Source: Megaustenia siamemsis
Taxonomy: Eukaryota > Mollusca > Gastropoda > Stylommatophora > Ariophantidae
Reading direction: 5' to 3'
NCBI GenBank assembly: GCA_032433765.1
Contig: JAVIAB010000073.1
Location: forward strand, 60,941,052 to 61,005,051
DNA length: 64,000 nt
The first letter of the stretch is position 1, and every line of letters starts with the position of its first letter. Below, one piece after another: positions 32,257 to 43,003 of the stretch. The translations under genes and the position numbers were made by a program. Under the pieces are notes generated by a model. It was given only the letters and a program-made list of their open reading frames with translations, had not been told where the DNA came from and made no database searches.

Positions 32257-32450
32257 ATGGTCTGGGTGGTCTAGAGGTAAAACATTGACCTCTGGACAAG
32301 AAGGTTCCAGGTTCAAATACTGCTGCAGGGGTGGGAATATTGTGACTTTAATTCCCCCCGTCTCCTGGTAAGATCTGAGTATAGCCCTTTTGGACAACAT
32401 TGACAAACAGGAAGTTTTGTACATGTTAAAGCCCCTTGGCAGATAACAGT
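32257..32450 (+). repeat. tRNA-derived SINE (family S1), second copy
   Basis: TGGTCTAGAGGTAAAAC (A box) and CAGGTTCAAATACTG (B box), then a body with CTGGTAAGATCTGAG.ATAGCCC that matches the copy at 14,990-15,215. It lies 74 bases after exon 3 of NDUFB10. Confidence 0.7.
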
Positions 32451-32721
32451 AAAAAAGAGTAGATCAAATGTCCCCTGTTTGTGTGAAAATTGTTAGAGAT
32501 TTACCTAAATGGATCCAAGGTTGTGCAATGCAGTTTGTGCACATGGTCATGGCTCTCCTTGGAGGTTCTTAGTATTTCAAGGAGAAGATTGGAGTGCACT
32601 GTGATACATAACATAACATGAATAACATCTTTCTTGTTGCAGTCTGTGAAGCATCTTTTGTTGTTGAAAACTTTACAATAATTTCTTTTTCATTATTTAA
32701 ATTATTTTGAATTTTTGGGGC

Positions 32722-32950
32722 ATGTTAAAGACACAACAGACTACTAAAAGTAATATTGGAAGGGAGAATACAAGGTAAAAGAGGCAGACCAAGACTAACA
32801 TGGAGAAATAACATCAAAAGATGGACAAGTCAGCCTATGACAACCTGCACTGTCAAAACAAGAGAGAGAGCGAAATGGCACTCCATGGTGGCTAACCTTC
32901 AATGTGGATATGGCACATTCAATGATGATATTTTTCTTGATTCTGTAGAA
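32722..32950 (+). mobile_element. LINE family A 3' fragment
   Basis: The plus strand encodes a LINE C-terminus (QGKRGRPRLTWRNNIKRWTS ... KWHSMVANLQCG). The same piece recurs at 31,700, 36,700, 37,890 (minus), 62,285 (minus) and 63,900, so this is a high-copy family. Confidence 0.85.
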
Positions 32951-33634
32951 TGTTTTTAATTTGGATACTACATTTGGCTTTAGGAATATTTTTATGTCTT
33001 TTGTGATTCCTTGTAACTTGTTTCTCCAAAGTATTCCTCCTATTATTCTTGTTATATTTCCATGGTGATAAGCACTCTTTTTTTGTGTCATACTTGTGTA
33101 AAGATCTTCACTTCCAATAAATGGATTTTGTTATCTTTCATAGTCTCTCTAATAGAAACTATATTTTGCCAACTGTTCTATGACTCTTTTTGGCTAAGGG
33201 ATTCTCCATAACCCTGGTGTTTGTTGGGACACTCATCCATTCCTTGTGATTCTGCGAAGTTGAGGCTGTCCATTTTTAAAATGTTATCTTCTTATATTTT
33301 TTCCCCTATTTTTTGCTTCTCCGTGTTTCTTTAGTGTTTCTAAAACTATCCAGCCTTTTGTTTCTCTTTCTTGGAATTTCAAACATGTTTTAACTGCTTT
33401 CTCTTTATATGGATCAGATTATATTTCTAATTTCTGATATATTGATGCTTCCTACAGTTAACTTCTTCTGACTCAGGCTTCACGATAAGGTCTCCTTATG
33501 TCTGTTAAAAACTTAGCTCTAATAGATGTGTCCTTCAACTTTGTTTATATTATACTTGTGTGGACATTATTTGTCAAGGCCAGCAGGTTCTTTAAGTTTC
33601 ATCTTTATTCTATATAAATATATAATCAATTAAA

Positions 33635-33740
33635 AAAAAGTGAAGAGCCCCGTCATGCCAAGTGGCGTATAGGGAATATGGTGTTAGTGACCATAAATTG
33701 TACAGACCTTCGGCACATGATTTTTGGGGTAATGATATAA
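33635..33740 (+). repeat. SINE fragment (family S2 head)
   Basis: GCCAAGTGGCGTATAGGGAA, then TATGGTGTTAGTGACCATAA and GGCACATGATTTTTGGGGTA, matching the first ~100 bases of the SINE at 58,140-58,405. It is cut off before the tRNA-like part and lies about 95 bases before exon 4. Confidence 0.7.
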
Positions 33741-33833
33741 TCTATAGTTTAATGTTAAATTTCAAGATAAGTTATATGCACTATTATCTATATACTTTTA
33801 ATAATTGTTGTGACTTGTATTAATCTGTTACAG

Positions 33834-33934
33834 ATGGTGATATGAGGACCCACAAGGGCTCAATTGAAGCCTACATGAAACAGAAACACCGTCTCATTTG
33901 GGAGAGACGAAACCCTGACAGAAAGCTGCATTGA
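33834..33934 (+). CDS. NDUFB10: NDUFB10 exon 4 (residues 140-172, stop)
   Basis: The acceptor CTGTTACAG ends at 33,833; AT completes a Tyr codon. It encodes the basic C-terminus (GSIEAYMKQKHRLIWERRNP DRKLH) corresponding to the YYSARKCLAKQRQRML end of mammals. Stop TGA at 33,932-33,934. Confidence 0.88.
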
Positions 33935-34189
33935 GACTGCTTATCAAACTTTATTTACTGTACAAGATTTATAGTTTGGTATTGCTTCTTAACAGTATAG
34001 AAGAGTTACATCTAACAATACCCATTTTATTACAAGTTTTGCTTGAAAGTAACTGATAGTTTTAGACTTTTTGCTGACCTGAATTGATAAGTTATTGTCA
34101 GAGTCCCTGATTATGAGAGGCATTTTTTCCATTGTTTGGAAAAATAGTTTATCTACTTTTTGTTCCTGACAATGTATATCTGTCATGAT

Positions 34190-34195
34190 AATAAA
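34190..34195 (+). terminator. NDUFB10: NDUFB10 polyadenylation signal
   Basis: AATAAA about 255 bases after the stop codon, followed within 30-60 bases by T/GT-rich sequence (TTGTATC..., TTTGTGTGTGTGTG). Confidence 0.65.
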
Positions 34196-34244
34196 GGTTC
34201 AGTTGTATCATTAATGATGATTTTGGACTTTGTGTGTGTGTGCG

Positions 34245-34630
34245 CGCTTTTCCCAGTTGTTACAATATATTCCAGTTGTTTTCTCATTGCATGGCCAAAA
34301 AATGATGACTATTTCTTCTTAATATTGGAAATTAGCTCTCTTTTTGCTTTGGCTTCTTTCAGAACATTTTCATTACTCTTCTTAGCTGTCCATGGTATTC
34401 TCAACATTCTTCTGTAAAACCACATTTCTACAGACTCCAGCAATTTTCTTGTCTGTTGACTATTGTCCATGATTCACATCCATATGTTAAGACTGGCTCC
34501 ACATAACATTTAAGAACTCTTTTTCTTGTTTTATTGTCAAAAATGGATTGCATAGTATCTTCCTCATTTTTTGGAAAGCTGCTTTTGCCTGAGCCATTCT
34601 GCACCTCACCTCTTTTGCACATCTTCTGTA
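34245..34630 (-). mobile_element. LINE family B-related (B2) fragment
   Basis: The minus strand reads KTRKRVLKCYVEPVLTYGCE SWTI, then LRRMLRIPWTAKKSNE-type sequence with lesions. It matches 62,950-63,440 and 52,495-52,760. It directly follows the NDUFB10 transcript end. Confidence 0.75.
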
Positions 34631-35964
34631 GGATTATACTACTCAAAATGAAAACAAACCCATTTGACATAGCAATAATTCAGACATACGCACCTACTCA
34701 AGACTATACAGATGAACAAATAGAGACATACCATGAAGATCTAAATAAAGTTATGAAGCAAGTGAAATTTTTGGACACCTAATTGTAATTGGTGATATGA
34801 ATGCTATGGTAGGAAAAGGTCGATATAAAACCATTATAGGAAATCATGGTTTAGGAAAAAGATTAATACAATTTTGTGAAGAAAACAGGCTGCTAATACG
34901 TAACACCTACTTTAAGCAAGCGAAAAGGAAATTATACACATGGAGATAAGAAGATGAATCAAATAGATTACATAATGATAAAATGTAAATTCCGTTCAAG
35001 AAAGCCAAAACCTATCCAGGAGCAGATATTATCTCAGGTCACAATCCTGTAATGATTAAAATTAAAGCCAAACTAAAGAAAAACTATCAAAAGACTAATT
35101 CCCCCTAGACATAAGAGCTTTAAATCAAAAATATGTTAAAGATACTTACAGTATGTAAAATACAAGTAAAGAACATGTATCAGAAGCTGCTAGAAGAATG
35201 GATTGAGTAGTACAGAAGAGAAAATCCTGATGAAAAAGTTACAACCAAATAGTAATGTATAAAGAAAAGCATACAAAAAACTTGGGACATCATAAACAAA
35301 AAAGGAAAAGAACAAAAACATAAATGCATAACTGATGCCATCTTTGAAAAAAATGGAAGAAAGAAGACAAGCGAAGAACACTACTCAATATAACAAAATA
35401 GATATTAAAAAAGTCAAAAGAAGACTGGCTCAGCCAAAGATGTCTAGAAATCAAAACTATGGAAAATAAATAAGAATTAAAAGGGAGGCCCACAATTATA
35501 AAAGAGGATGACAAGTAAAAATTAAAAAAAAAAATAGAAAGTGGATGTATTGCAAACAAAAGAGGAAAAATGAAATGCTAACTGACAATAAAGATATAAT
35601 TAATAGATGACAGCAATATATAACAGAATTATTTTATGACAAAAGGTTAAAGAAACCAATTATAAAATATACATCCGGCTATACAGTCTTAAAATTTGAA
35701 GTGGAGAAATATTAACACACAATAAAAATGGAAAAGCTGTAGGACCTGAAAACATACAGATAGAGATAATAAAGGCACTAGAAGATTTGGTAATTGAAGT
35801 GATCACAAACATATGCAGCGACATATATCATACAGGATATATACCAGATAAACTAAATACTTCGACTTTCATTGAATTGTCTAAAAAGAACGGTTCAGTT
35901 GAAGGCAGTGATTTTAAAACAATAAGTCTAATGAGCCATGTAACAATAATCTTGCTAAAAGTTA

Positions 35965-36108
35965 TTGAGTTATTTGCGAGTCATCATCATTGCACTCCAA
36001 ACATGACCATAGGTGCTCAGATCCCCTCCTCAGCAAATCCTGCAGTGTCCAGCGACTGATGACTCCAGTTCTGTGTTGGATGATAAGTCTTCTTACACGC
36101 CCACCAAG
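35965..36108 (-). mobile_element. LINE C 3' end nested in LINE A, with target duplication
   Basis: The insert is flanked by TTGCTAAAAGTTAT at about 35,951-35,964 and again at 36,110-36,123. Its reverse complement matches the 3' end of the LINE at 20,210-20,345 (AACACAGAACTGGAGTC ... GGAGTGCAATGATGATGAC). Only about 145 bases of the 3' end were copied. Confidence 0.85.
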
Positions 36109-36317
36109 TTTGCTAAAAGTTATACAAGAAAGGATTCAGAATAAAATCAATATGGAATTGGAACAGCAATTTGGATTTAGGAAAAACAGTGGGACATAAG
36201 AAGCCATATTCTGCATGAGGACATTATTTGAAAAGTACACAGAAGTAAACAAATCAATATATACCTGCTTTATAGACTACACTAAAACATTTGATAGAAT
36301 GCACCATAAACGACTTA

Positions 36318-36474
36318 TCATCATCATGTGCCATATTGGTTGGCGTATGTGAGCATGTCCTTCCACAAGCTATCAGCAGTGCATCTATCAATTCTGTTGT
36401 TGACTCTTTTTCGAGGCCATGACGCCAAGCTATGTAGGTAGTACCTTTGTCGTCCGCGATCTCTCTTTCCAAAC
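36318..36474 (-). mobile_element. LINE B 3' end nested in LINE A
   Basis: Begins with (ATC)n, then GTGCCATATTGGTTGGCGTA, and the minus-strand coding end of family B (WRHGLEKESTTELID). It sits between LINE A pieces that are colinear on each side. Confidence 0.75.
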
Positions 36475-36924
36475 AAATAACATCTGGGCTAAAACTGAGA
36501 ATAGCTAAATTTTATGTCTTCCCAACATTCCTATATGGAGCAGAAACATGGACATTAGACACAAAAATAGAACATAAAACTAAAGCTTTTAAAATGTGGA
36601 TTTATACAACAATTCGATGGAAAGAAAACAAACGATGAAATCTTAAAACAATTAGAAATGAAAAGCGAACTACTAAACACAATTCAAACAAGACAAATAA
36701 GATTTTTTAGACATATTAAAAGACACGGCAGCCTACTAAAAGTAATCTAGTAAGAGAAAATACAAGGTAAAAGAGGAAGACCAACGTGAACGAGTAACAT
36801 CAAAAGATGGACAAGTCAGCCTGTGACAACCTTCACTATCAAAGCAAGAGACATAACGGAATGGCGCTCCATAGTAGCCAACTTTCGATGAGGAGACGGC
36901 ACTCAATGAGGATGAGTGTAAGTC

Positions 36925-37430
36925 TAACAAGCATATTGATAATATTATAAACTGCTACTATACTTAACTATGTTCTTTTCAGAAGACAAGTGATAATGCT
37001 TATGATTCCTGCTGTTCACTAGTTACATCATTATATTAAAAATTCTTTACAATCACCATTTACGGTGTAATTCAGAGTTAGGAATACATATACTCAACTA
37101 TATTGTCCGAAAAAAAAACGCAAAGAATAGTCCACTGTAACGTAGCGTAAAAAAAAAAAAAAAAAATTAATGTGTGTTCGGAAAAAAGGGGGGAGGGGTA
37201 TTCGTGGTGAGCTCTGTTAGAACACAGCCATCTATAGTTTTACTAAGGCCAGTGGGCTGATAGGGGAAATACCCAAAGTTTGTGAAGTCATCAGTTACAC
37301 CAACTATAGGTGGCTGACGTCATTTTACACCACAACTGTCCCTGCTCGCAAAGCTGAAAACATCACAAGCTTTTGGGTGATTTCTTTCAAGCTGAAAGCC
37401 CAACTATAGTTGACTGTACTAATACTATAT
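36925..37430. other. non-coding, no feature recognised
   Basis: AT-rich sequence with short A-runs near 37,110 and 37,150. No exon or family assigned. Confidence 0.35.
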
Positions 37431-37439
37431 ATGGATGTG

Positions 37440-37900
37440 TTTCAAAAACTGCCTGACGAGGTCAGATGGATAAATTATGATGTGCCAGATGAGATCTGTA
37501 TGTACCAGTATAGTAGCTGTGCTGTGGGACCTTCATGTTTTGTGTGTCGCCCCCACATCTGTAACCTCTACTCAGATGAAATGTGTTAGACAAATAATAG
37601 GAAACAGTCTGAGTGATATGATTAGAATTGAACAACTGAGAAAAAAGCTAGGAGTAGCCCCCGCCATAGAATCTATAAAGAAACAACAGATAAAACGGTT
37701 TGTCACGTGACAAGGTAGAGAGAACAAAACACAACATAACGAGCCTTCAATAAACGTCGCAAGAGCACCAGGCCCAAGGGCCGACTACGAAAAAGATTAA
37801 CGGATTATTAGAAGCACTTGGAAACATAAAAGCAGCAAAGGCAAATAGAAGAGCAAATTATATCGCCTCGATGCTGAAAAGCAAATAGGGAAGGAAAGAA
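37440..37900 (+). mobile_element. LINE fragment (family D), C-terminal part
   Basis: A frame at 37,477-37,710 reads MKCVRQIIGNSLSDMIRIEQ and LRKKLGVAPAIESIKKQQIK, the typical C-terminal tail of LINE reverse transcriptases (family-type R.R.IRNE.IR..LG). It is followed by degraded coding to about 37,890. Stops present. Confidence 0.65.
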
Positions 37901-37995
37901 GTCCCCACATTGAAGGTTGGCTACCATTGAACGTGATTCTACTCTAATCTCTTCCATTAAGACAGTGCACGATACCATGGGTTCAACCATAGTTT
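37890..37995 (-). mobile_element. LINE family A 3' fragment
   Basis: CCCACATTGAAGGTTGGCTA then CCATTGAACGTGATTCTACT is the reverse of the family A end (ATGGTAGCTAACCTTCAATGTGG). Very short copy. Confidence 0.6.
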
Positions 37996-38589
37996 TCAAC
38001 TGTCCCTCCTTTGATATTTGTTTTAATTTAATTGTAATCTTGGTGTTCCTTGGTTACCTTGTACGTGTGGACACAAAGTTTAAAAAGGGATAAAGTCCTA
38101 GTTTAGTTCAGTAAATTAAAATTCGGAAGACGAATTTGCACTTTAATCGGACGCTAATTATAGAGAAAAGAGAAACAACGCGAGGGCGAAGTCATCATAC
38201 ACCTAATCTTAAACACTACAATAATTGTTAGTAATTGAGAACTACTGCAGCTTTGTTGCAACACCAACTAAAGCAAGAGCACTCGTTTCGCTTAAATAAT
38301 TTATGTGACTAAACTAGGAATTTACCAAAAATGGTTTTAAGGTGTAAAAGAACGAATGATTTAATATATCGCAAACAGACACCAAAAAAAGGGCCACTTC
38401 TATTATTTCTACTCCTGCCACGGGTTGATTCCAAGCCTCCGCTGTTGTCATGTCCGTCCTGGTCCAGAGTTCCTCCGTCGCCAAGAAGACATTGTGATCG
38501 AACCAGCCGGTAAAGGGGATGGGGGGGGGGAGCGGTGGTAGTTTGGCGTAAAGACTTGTACATTTCAGAGGGCACCAAACAGTTATCCG

Positions 38590-40990
38590 ATACCACTTTT
38601 CATAAATCTTGCCATTGCCCACCACAATAAGTAGGTCCGTTCTAACCACGAAGGAGCTGATCCAAGACAATCTCCTTCCTCCTAGCGCGTCCCATCATAT
38701 ATCATTATCCCTAATAGTGGTCTTATTATCACAAACTCAACAACCCAGGATGTCCTATCATGAAGCAGCATGTGCTTGCCCGACTGAACACATAGACTAT
38801 CTAGATGATAGTGTCTTCCAACCCATTGTGGCCAGTCTCCCAGCCTGTGTCAAAGACACGAACCATGGTTCTCTTCCATCTCTCTCTCCAGTGATGGCTC
38901 ATACCGACTTTTCGTCCTCGACGTCTGTTCTCTTTACACCTTTATCCCTCACTCCGACGGCCTCCTGCCTATTCTGTTCTTTCTTGACCAGAGGCAACAC
39001 TCTTCTGTTGATACTGCCACTCTTCTGTTGATACTGCCACTCTTCTTCGCCTGACCGAGCTTGCTCTCAACCTCAACACCCTTCTGTTGATACTGCCACT
39101 CTTCTGTTGATACTGCCACTCTTCTGTTGATACTGCCACTCTTCTGTTGATACTGCCACTCTTCTGTTGATACTGCCACTCTTCTGTTGATACTGCCACT
39201 CTTCTGTTGATACTGCCACCCCTCTGTTGATACTGCCACTCTTCTGTTGATACTGCCACTCTTCTGTTGATACTGCCACTCTTCTTCGCCTGACCGAGCT
39301 TGCTCTCAACCTCAACACTCTTCTGTTGATACTGCCACTCTTCTGTTGATACTGCCACTCTTCTGTTGATACTGCCACTCTTCTGTTGATACTGCCACTC
39401 TTCTGTTGATACTGCCACTCTTCTGTTGATACTGCCACTCTTCTGTTGATACTGCCACTCTTCTGTTGATACTGCCACTCTTCTGTTGATACTGCCACCC
39501 CTCTGTTGATACTGCCACTCTTCTGTTGATACTGCCACTCTTCTGTTGATACTGCCACTCTTCTTCGCCTGACCGAGCTTGCTCTCAACCTCAACACCCC
39601 TCTGTTGATACTGCCACTCTTCTGTTGATACTGCCACTCTTCTGTTGATACTGCCACTCTTCTGTTGATACTGCCACCCCTCTGTTGATACTGCCACTCT
39701 TCTGTTGATACTGCCACTCTTCTTCGCCTTACTGAGCTTGTACTCAACCTCAACACCCTTGAGTTCGATGGTGACTGTTATGATCAGGTTAGTGGAGTAG
39801 CCATGGCCACCATGCTGGGACCAAGCTATGCCTGCCTATTCATGGACTACCTTCAACACCGAATATTTAATTCATATCAAGGTCCTCTTCCCATTAAAAA
39901 AAAAAAAAACCTCCGGTAAATTGATGACTGTTTCGGACTATCAACCCGAGGACGACATCTCAAAGTTTACCGACTACATTGGCAGCTATCACAAAGCCAT
40001 CAAGATCACATCTTGTATCTCCATTTCTTCTGTTAAATTTTTGGACCTTATTGTTTCCTTGGCCTCCACACGTCGGTTTTCTATAAACCCACAAACTCCC
40101 ATTATTACCTTCTCTATACTTCATCACATTCACCTTCATGCCGTGATTCTATTCCGTTTTCTTAGAAATATCGCGTCTTCGCCGTATCTGTCAGGATATC
40201 CTCCAACAGGTTCACTTTATGTTAGGCTTATGTAGCCACTGGCTTTATCCAGATTCGATCCTCCAGTCTGCATTCAAACGGGTCCTCCTTATCTCTCGTC
40301 CTGAGGCACTCACTCTTTCCAAACCCTACCCTCTCCCCTACAGAGAGAACAATACTCACCCCTCACCCCTCACCTATCATCCTCGCAACTTATTTGGTGT
40401 GAGAATATTCATCCGTTACCATTCCCCACCGTCCATTCCGTTACCGTTTCATTACCGCCCATTCTCCACTCTGATCCCACCACTCGTCTACTTGTCCATG
40501 ATCCTCTTATGGTCGCCTTCAAACGCGACAAGAATTTGCGAGATATTCTGGCCAGGAGCCGTCTCCCTCGTTCTGACCACAAACACTTGGGTACGGTACC
40601 CTGCTGACGTAACTGTATTACCTGTGCTTCGCACCGACTGTCTTATTCCCTAACGGACGGGTTGAGAACACGGATGGTTTCACATGTGTCTCCAGTAGTA
40701 TATTTTATGCCATCATATGTCAAAGATGTCACATGACTTATAATTTGGCAAGTCTGGGAGACGTTTATCAGAAAGATTTTGTGAACACCTTCGGGATGTT
40801 CAACATAATACATAATACACTCCAGTGGCGTCCCATTTCAATTCCTCAGACTACAAGGACAAAGTTGACATCCATATCACTGGTATTATTTTTTTGCCAC
40901 TCTGGCGATCGCAGCCGGTTCGCCTTGGAGAATAGCCTTAAGTCCAGTTGGGATCGCTGACCCCACGAGGCATGAATTATCACACTCATA
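38590..40990 (+). mobile_element. Penelope-like element (RT plus GIY-YIG), degraded
   Basis: Across frame changes the plus strand reads CPTEHIDYLDD..FQPIVASLP, LDVCSLYTFIPHSDG, LLRLTELVLNLNTLEFDG, GVAMATMLGPSYACLFMDYL, GKLIDDCFG, and VKFLDLIVSLAS: the order of motifs in Penelope-like reverse transcriptases. Downstream, MVAFKRDKNLRDILARSRLP and a GIY-YIG-like region (VVYFMPSYVK; ASHFNSSDY) reach the end near 40,975 (GSLTPRGMNYH). Many stops. The RT is split by a large minisatellite at 39,000-39,735. Confidence 0.82.
38999..39735 (+). repeat. 20-bp minisatellite with 40-bp spacers, grown inside the Penelope-like RT
   Basis: The unit CTTCTGTTGATACTGCCACT (20 bases) is repeated about thirty times. 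Blocks of it are separated by a ~40-base spacer (CTTCGCCTGACCGAGCTTGC then TCTCAACCTCAACAC) at about 39,043, 39,284, 39,563, and in diverged form 39,723. The spacer encodes LRLTELALNLNT, the RT segment that follows. Unit plus spacer therefore derive from the RT reading SSVDTATLLLRLTEL. Period 20 makes each 60 bases encode a 20-residue repeat on the other strand, giving long artefact frames. Confidence 0.92.
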
Positions 40991-41399
40991 CACATAATTT
41001 AGTTGTAGCTGCTCCTTCCCTAATGTATATTCTACTCTTTTGCTCATGTATGAGCACATTAGTATATGGACATGCTATTCACAGCTCTCCTCTACTAGAT
41101 CATACTGCGACACTTCGGTGTATATCCTTCCCCTATATCCCCTGTTGCTTGCTTTTGTGCAAGGCGAAAACCTTTCCGCCTGCACTAGACGGTACCTTAC
41201 CTCTTATATGTTCTTAGTAACCCTACTCTGAGACATCGCACTCTTTCCTCCTTTCGGGTACCCTATTTTCTTTTGGTCTATTCTGTGCGCTTTATGTATA
41301 TGTATGCACACGGGCCTAGTTGTTGACACTGTTGGGTATGTATGCTGTATACGCACTTTGTTTGTTACTTGCACGTATACACACACGTATGGGTGTAGC

Positions 41400-41450
41400 C
41401 GTGTATATATGTATATATATACATATATATATATATATACATGTTCTGTG
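41400..41450. repeat. (TA)n/(CA)n microsatellite
   Basis: GTATATATGTATATATATAC followed by further TA units; low complexity. Confidence 0.8.
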
Positions 41451-41692
41451 TATTCTCGTACGGTTATATGTGCGTAGATATGTATAGACATTGCGATTGG
41501 CGTTATAGTTGAGATAACCTATACAATACCCCCCCCCCCGTTATTTTTAGAACCCTTCCACCGTTGTTTTGACCCTCTCATTGGCTGGTCAACTACACCG
41601 GGTATCCTACCCCTCGTTCCTTCAGGCCGGAGCGCAATGTGCAGGGAAGACATTTTCATTTTTATTTCTCATTCTAGTTCGAAATTATTTTG

Positions 41693-41785
41693 TTTTAGAT
41701 ACTTCATTATAGCTATATCGCCCGTTTTAGATACTTCATTATAGCTATATCGCCCGTTTTAGATACTTCATTATAGCTATACGTC
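41693..41785. repeat. 32-bp tandem repeat, three copies
   Basis: TTTTAGATACTTCATTATAG plus CTATATCGCCCG starts at 41,693, 41,725 and 41,757, essentially identical. Confidence 0.92.
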
Positions 41786-41804
41786 ATTATATCCACCATA
41801 TCTA

Positions 41805-42300
41805 GGTGTGTGTCATGTTAGTCTTATCTCATATCTTGGTGTGTCCGTGTTAATCATGTCTCATATCTTTATGTGCGTCTGAGTTTAGTAATATCTCATA
41901 ACTTAGTGTGTATCTGTGTTAGTCATGTGTCATATCTTTGTGTGTGCATGTCTGGGTTAGGGATATCTCACATCTTTGTGTGCATGTTTATGTTAGTCAT
42001 ATTTCATATCTTTGTGTGTGCATGTCTGTGTTTGACAATCTCATATCCTTGTGTGTGCATGGCTGTGTAAGTCATATCTCATATCTTTGTGTGTGCACGC
42101 CTATGTTAGTCATATCTTATATCTTTGCGTGTATGTCTATGTTAGGTATGTGTCATATCTTTATGTGCATTTCTATGTTATTCATGTGTCATATATCTTG
42201 ATGTGTGTCGGTGTTAGTCATGTCTCGTATTCGCTGTGTACATGTCTGTGTTAGTCACATCTCATATCTTCATATGTGCATGTCTGTGTTAGTCACCTCT
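41805..42300. repeat. degenerate ~40-bp minisatellite
   Basis: Some twelve diverged units of the type GTGTTAGTCATATCTCATAT then CTTTGTGTGTGCATGTCT. The last unit runs straight into the repeat at 42,302 (GTTAGTCACCTCTAGTGACT), so it may be part of the same element. Open frames here are artefacts. Confidence 0.85.
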
Positions 42301-42629
42301 AGTGACTCGGGCAGATGGTGCTCGTAAACCCGGGAGGGCAGACCATCTAAGGGCAGAATCCCCCTACAGAAAAGACAATCTGCTGCCTTGCAGGAAGATT
42401 GGGGACAATCAAAGGCTAAGGAAAGCTAACCTGAATAAAATGCTGGCTGAAATCGGATGCACTGGGCCACTGGCGCAAAACACAGTGCAACGTATTAACG
42501 GGTGTTCAGTCAGAGTGGATCTGGCAGACTCTAAATGTGATGTTCTGTCTGTGGGGGCGATCAACACACTTAACCTGACAGCTGACTTCATGTGGGAGTC
42601 TGGAATCCTACTCTTATTGAGTCCTGATC

Positions 42630-42665
<36 letters not shown>
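42285..42665 (+). repeat. repeat R (Penelope-associated?) ending in (AG)n
   Basis: Starts GTTAGTCACCTCTAGTGACT and ends GAGTCCTGATCGC followed by (AG)n. The frame from 42,302 is open for 122 codons but shows no known domain. The same sequence lies on the minus strand at 45,038-45,345, with the same (AG)n end. Confidence 0.75.
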
Positions 42666-42668
<3 letters not shown>

Positions 42669-42724
42669 AGCTATGTAGGGCTAATTTGATTTATTTACAT
42701 ATCTCTGTGTGTTGTTTGTTATTC

Positions 42725-42753
42725 CTGCTGAAGGCCTATTGAGTCGAAACGTC
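42725..42753 (+). ncRNA. hammerhead-ribozyme-like motif
   Basis: CTGCTGA at 42,725-42,731, a short potential stem (GGC...GTC), then CGAAACGTC at 42,745-42,753. Penelope-like elements carry minimal hammerhead ribozymes with CUGAUGA, a stem, then GAAACGUC. Here one core base differs (C for A), so activity is doubtful. Its place 1.7 kb after the Penelope-like coding end fits. Confidence 0.5.
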
Positions 42754-42860
42754 GTTCAAATTAGTGTCTTCCATTAATTACGTAAAGCTTTACCCATATA
42801 ATTTTTTAATGTTTTATTTTATTATTTTTTAAATTTCTCCTGGTCCGGAGTCCAGTATTT

Positions 42861-43003
42861 GTCCAGGAACTCATTGTGATTGAGAACAAGATACAGTCCA
42901 GGAACTCATTGTGATTGAGAACAAGATACAGTCCAGGAACTCATTGTGATTGAGAACAAGATACAGTCCAGGAACTCATTGTGTTTGAGAAAGAAGATAC
43001 AGC
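42861..43003. repeat. 35-bp tandem repeat, four copies
   Basis: GTCCAGGAACTCATTGTGAT plus TGAGAACAAGATACA starts at 42,861, 42,896, 42,931 and 42,966; the fourth copy is diverged. Confidence 0.92.

Larger units (their letters stand above)
13248..33934 (+). other. NDUFB10: NDUFB10 gene, four coding exons spanning 20.7 kb
   Basis: Exons at 13,248-13,383, 17,166-17,307, 32,044-32,183 and 33,834-33,934 join in frame (136+142+140+101 = 519 nt). They code for 172 aa, the same length as the human protein. All six splice borders are GT or AG. NDUFB10 is a supernumerary subunit in the distal membrane arm of complex I, facing the intermembrane space. Two Cys pairs of the family are kept: QCDFEDPVC (C-X6-C) and C-X11-C in exon 3. 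Introns are 3.8, 14.7 and 1.7 kb and filled with transposons. No frame damage is seen, so the gene is probably functional. Confidence 0.93.
34640..36920 (+). mobile_element. LINE family A, long degraded copy with two nested insertions
   Basis: The endonuclease region is readable across breaks (FDIAIIQTYAPTQDYTDEQI; VIGDMNAMVG; YPGADIISGHNPVMIKI) at 34,650-35,080. Reverse transcriptase follows at 35,720-36,300 (GKAVGPENIQIEIIK; QQFGFRKNSGT; FIDYTKTFDRMHH). The C-terminus is at 36,480-36,915 (LYGAETWTLDTK; GKRGRP). LINE C (35,965-36,108) and LINE B (36,318-36,474) pieces are inserted in it, both on the minus strand. Many stops; long dead. Confidence 0.85.

Noticed and set aside
39000..39735. 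CRISPR-like array (repeats with spacers)
   Set aside because: The spacers are copies of one sequence, repeats are directly adjacent, and the host is an animal.
38949..39756. Long minus-strand frames of 68-242 aa with a 20-residue repeat
   Set aside because: They come from the 20-bp minisatellite: three units make 60 bases, so any frame stays open. The true coding strand is plus (Penelope-like RT).
41873..42254. Three overlapping frames rich in Cys and Val
   Set aside because: They track the ~40-bp minisatellite and have no codon bias or domain.
42302..42670. 122-aa frame, possible small gene
   Set aside because: It lies in repeat R (second copy at 45,038-45,345, broken), ends in (AG)n, and shows no known domain.
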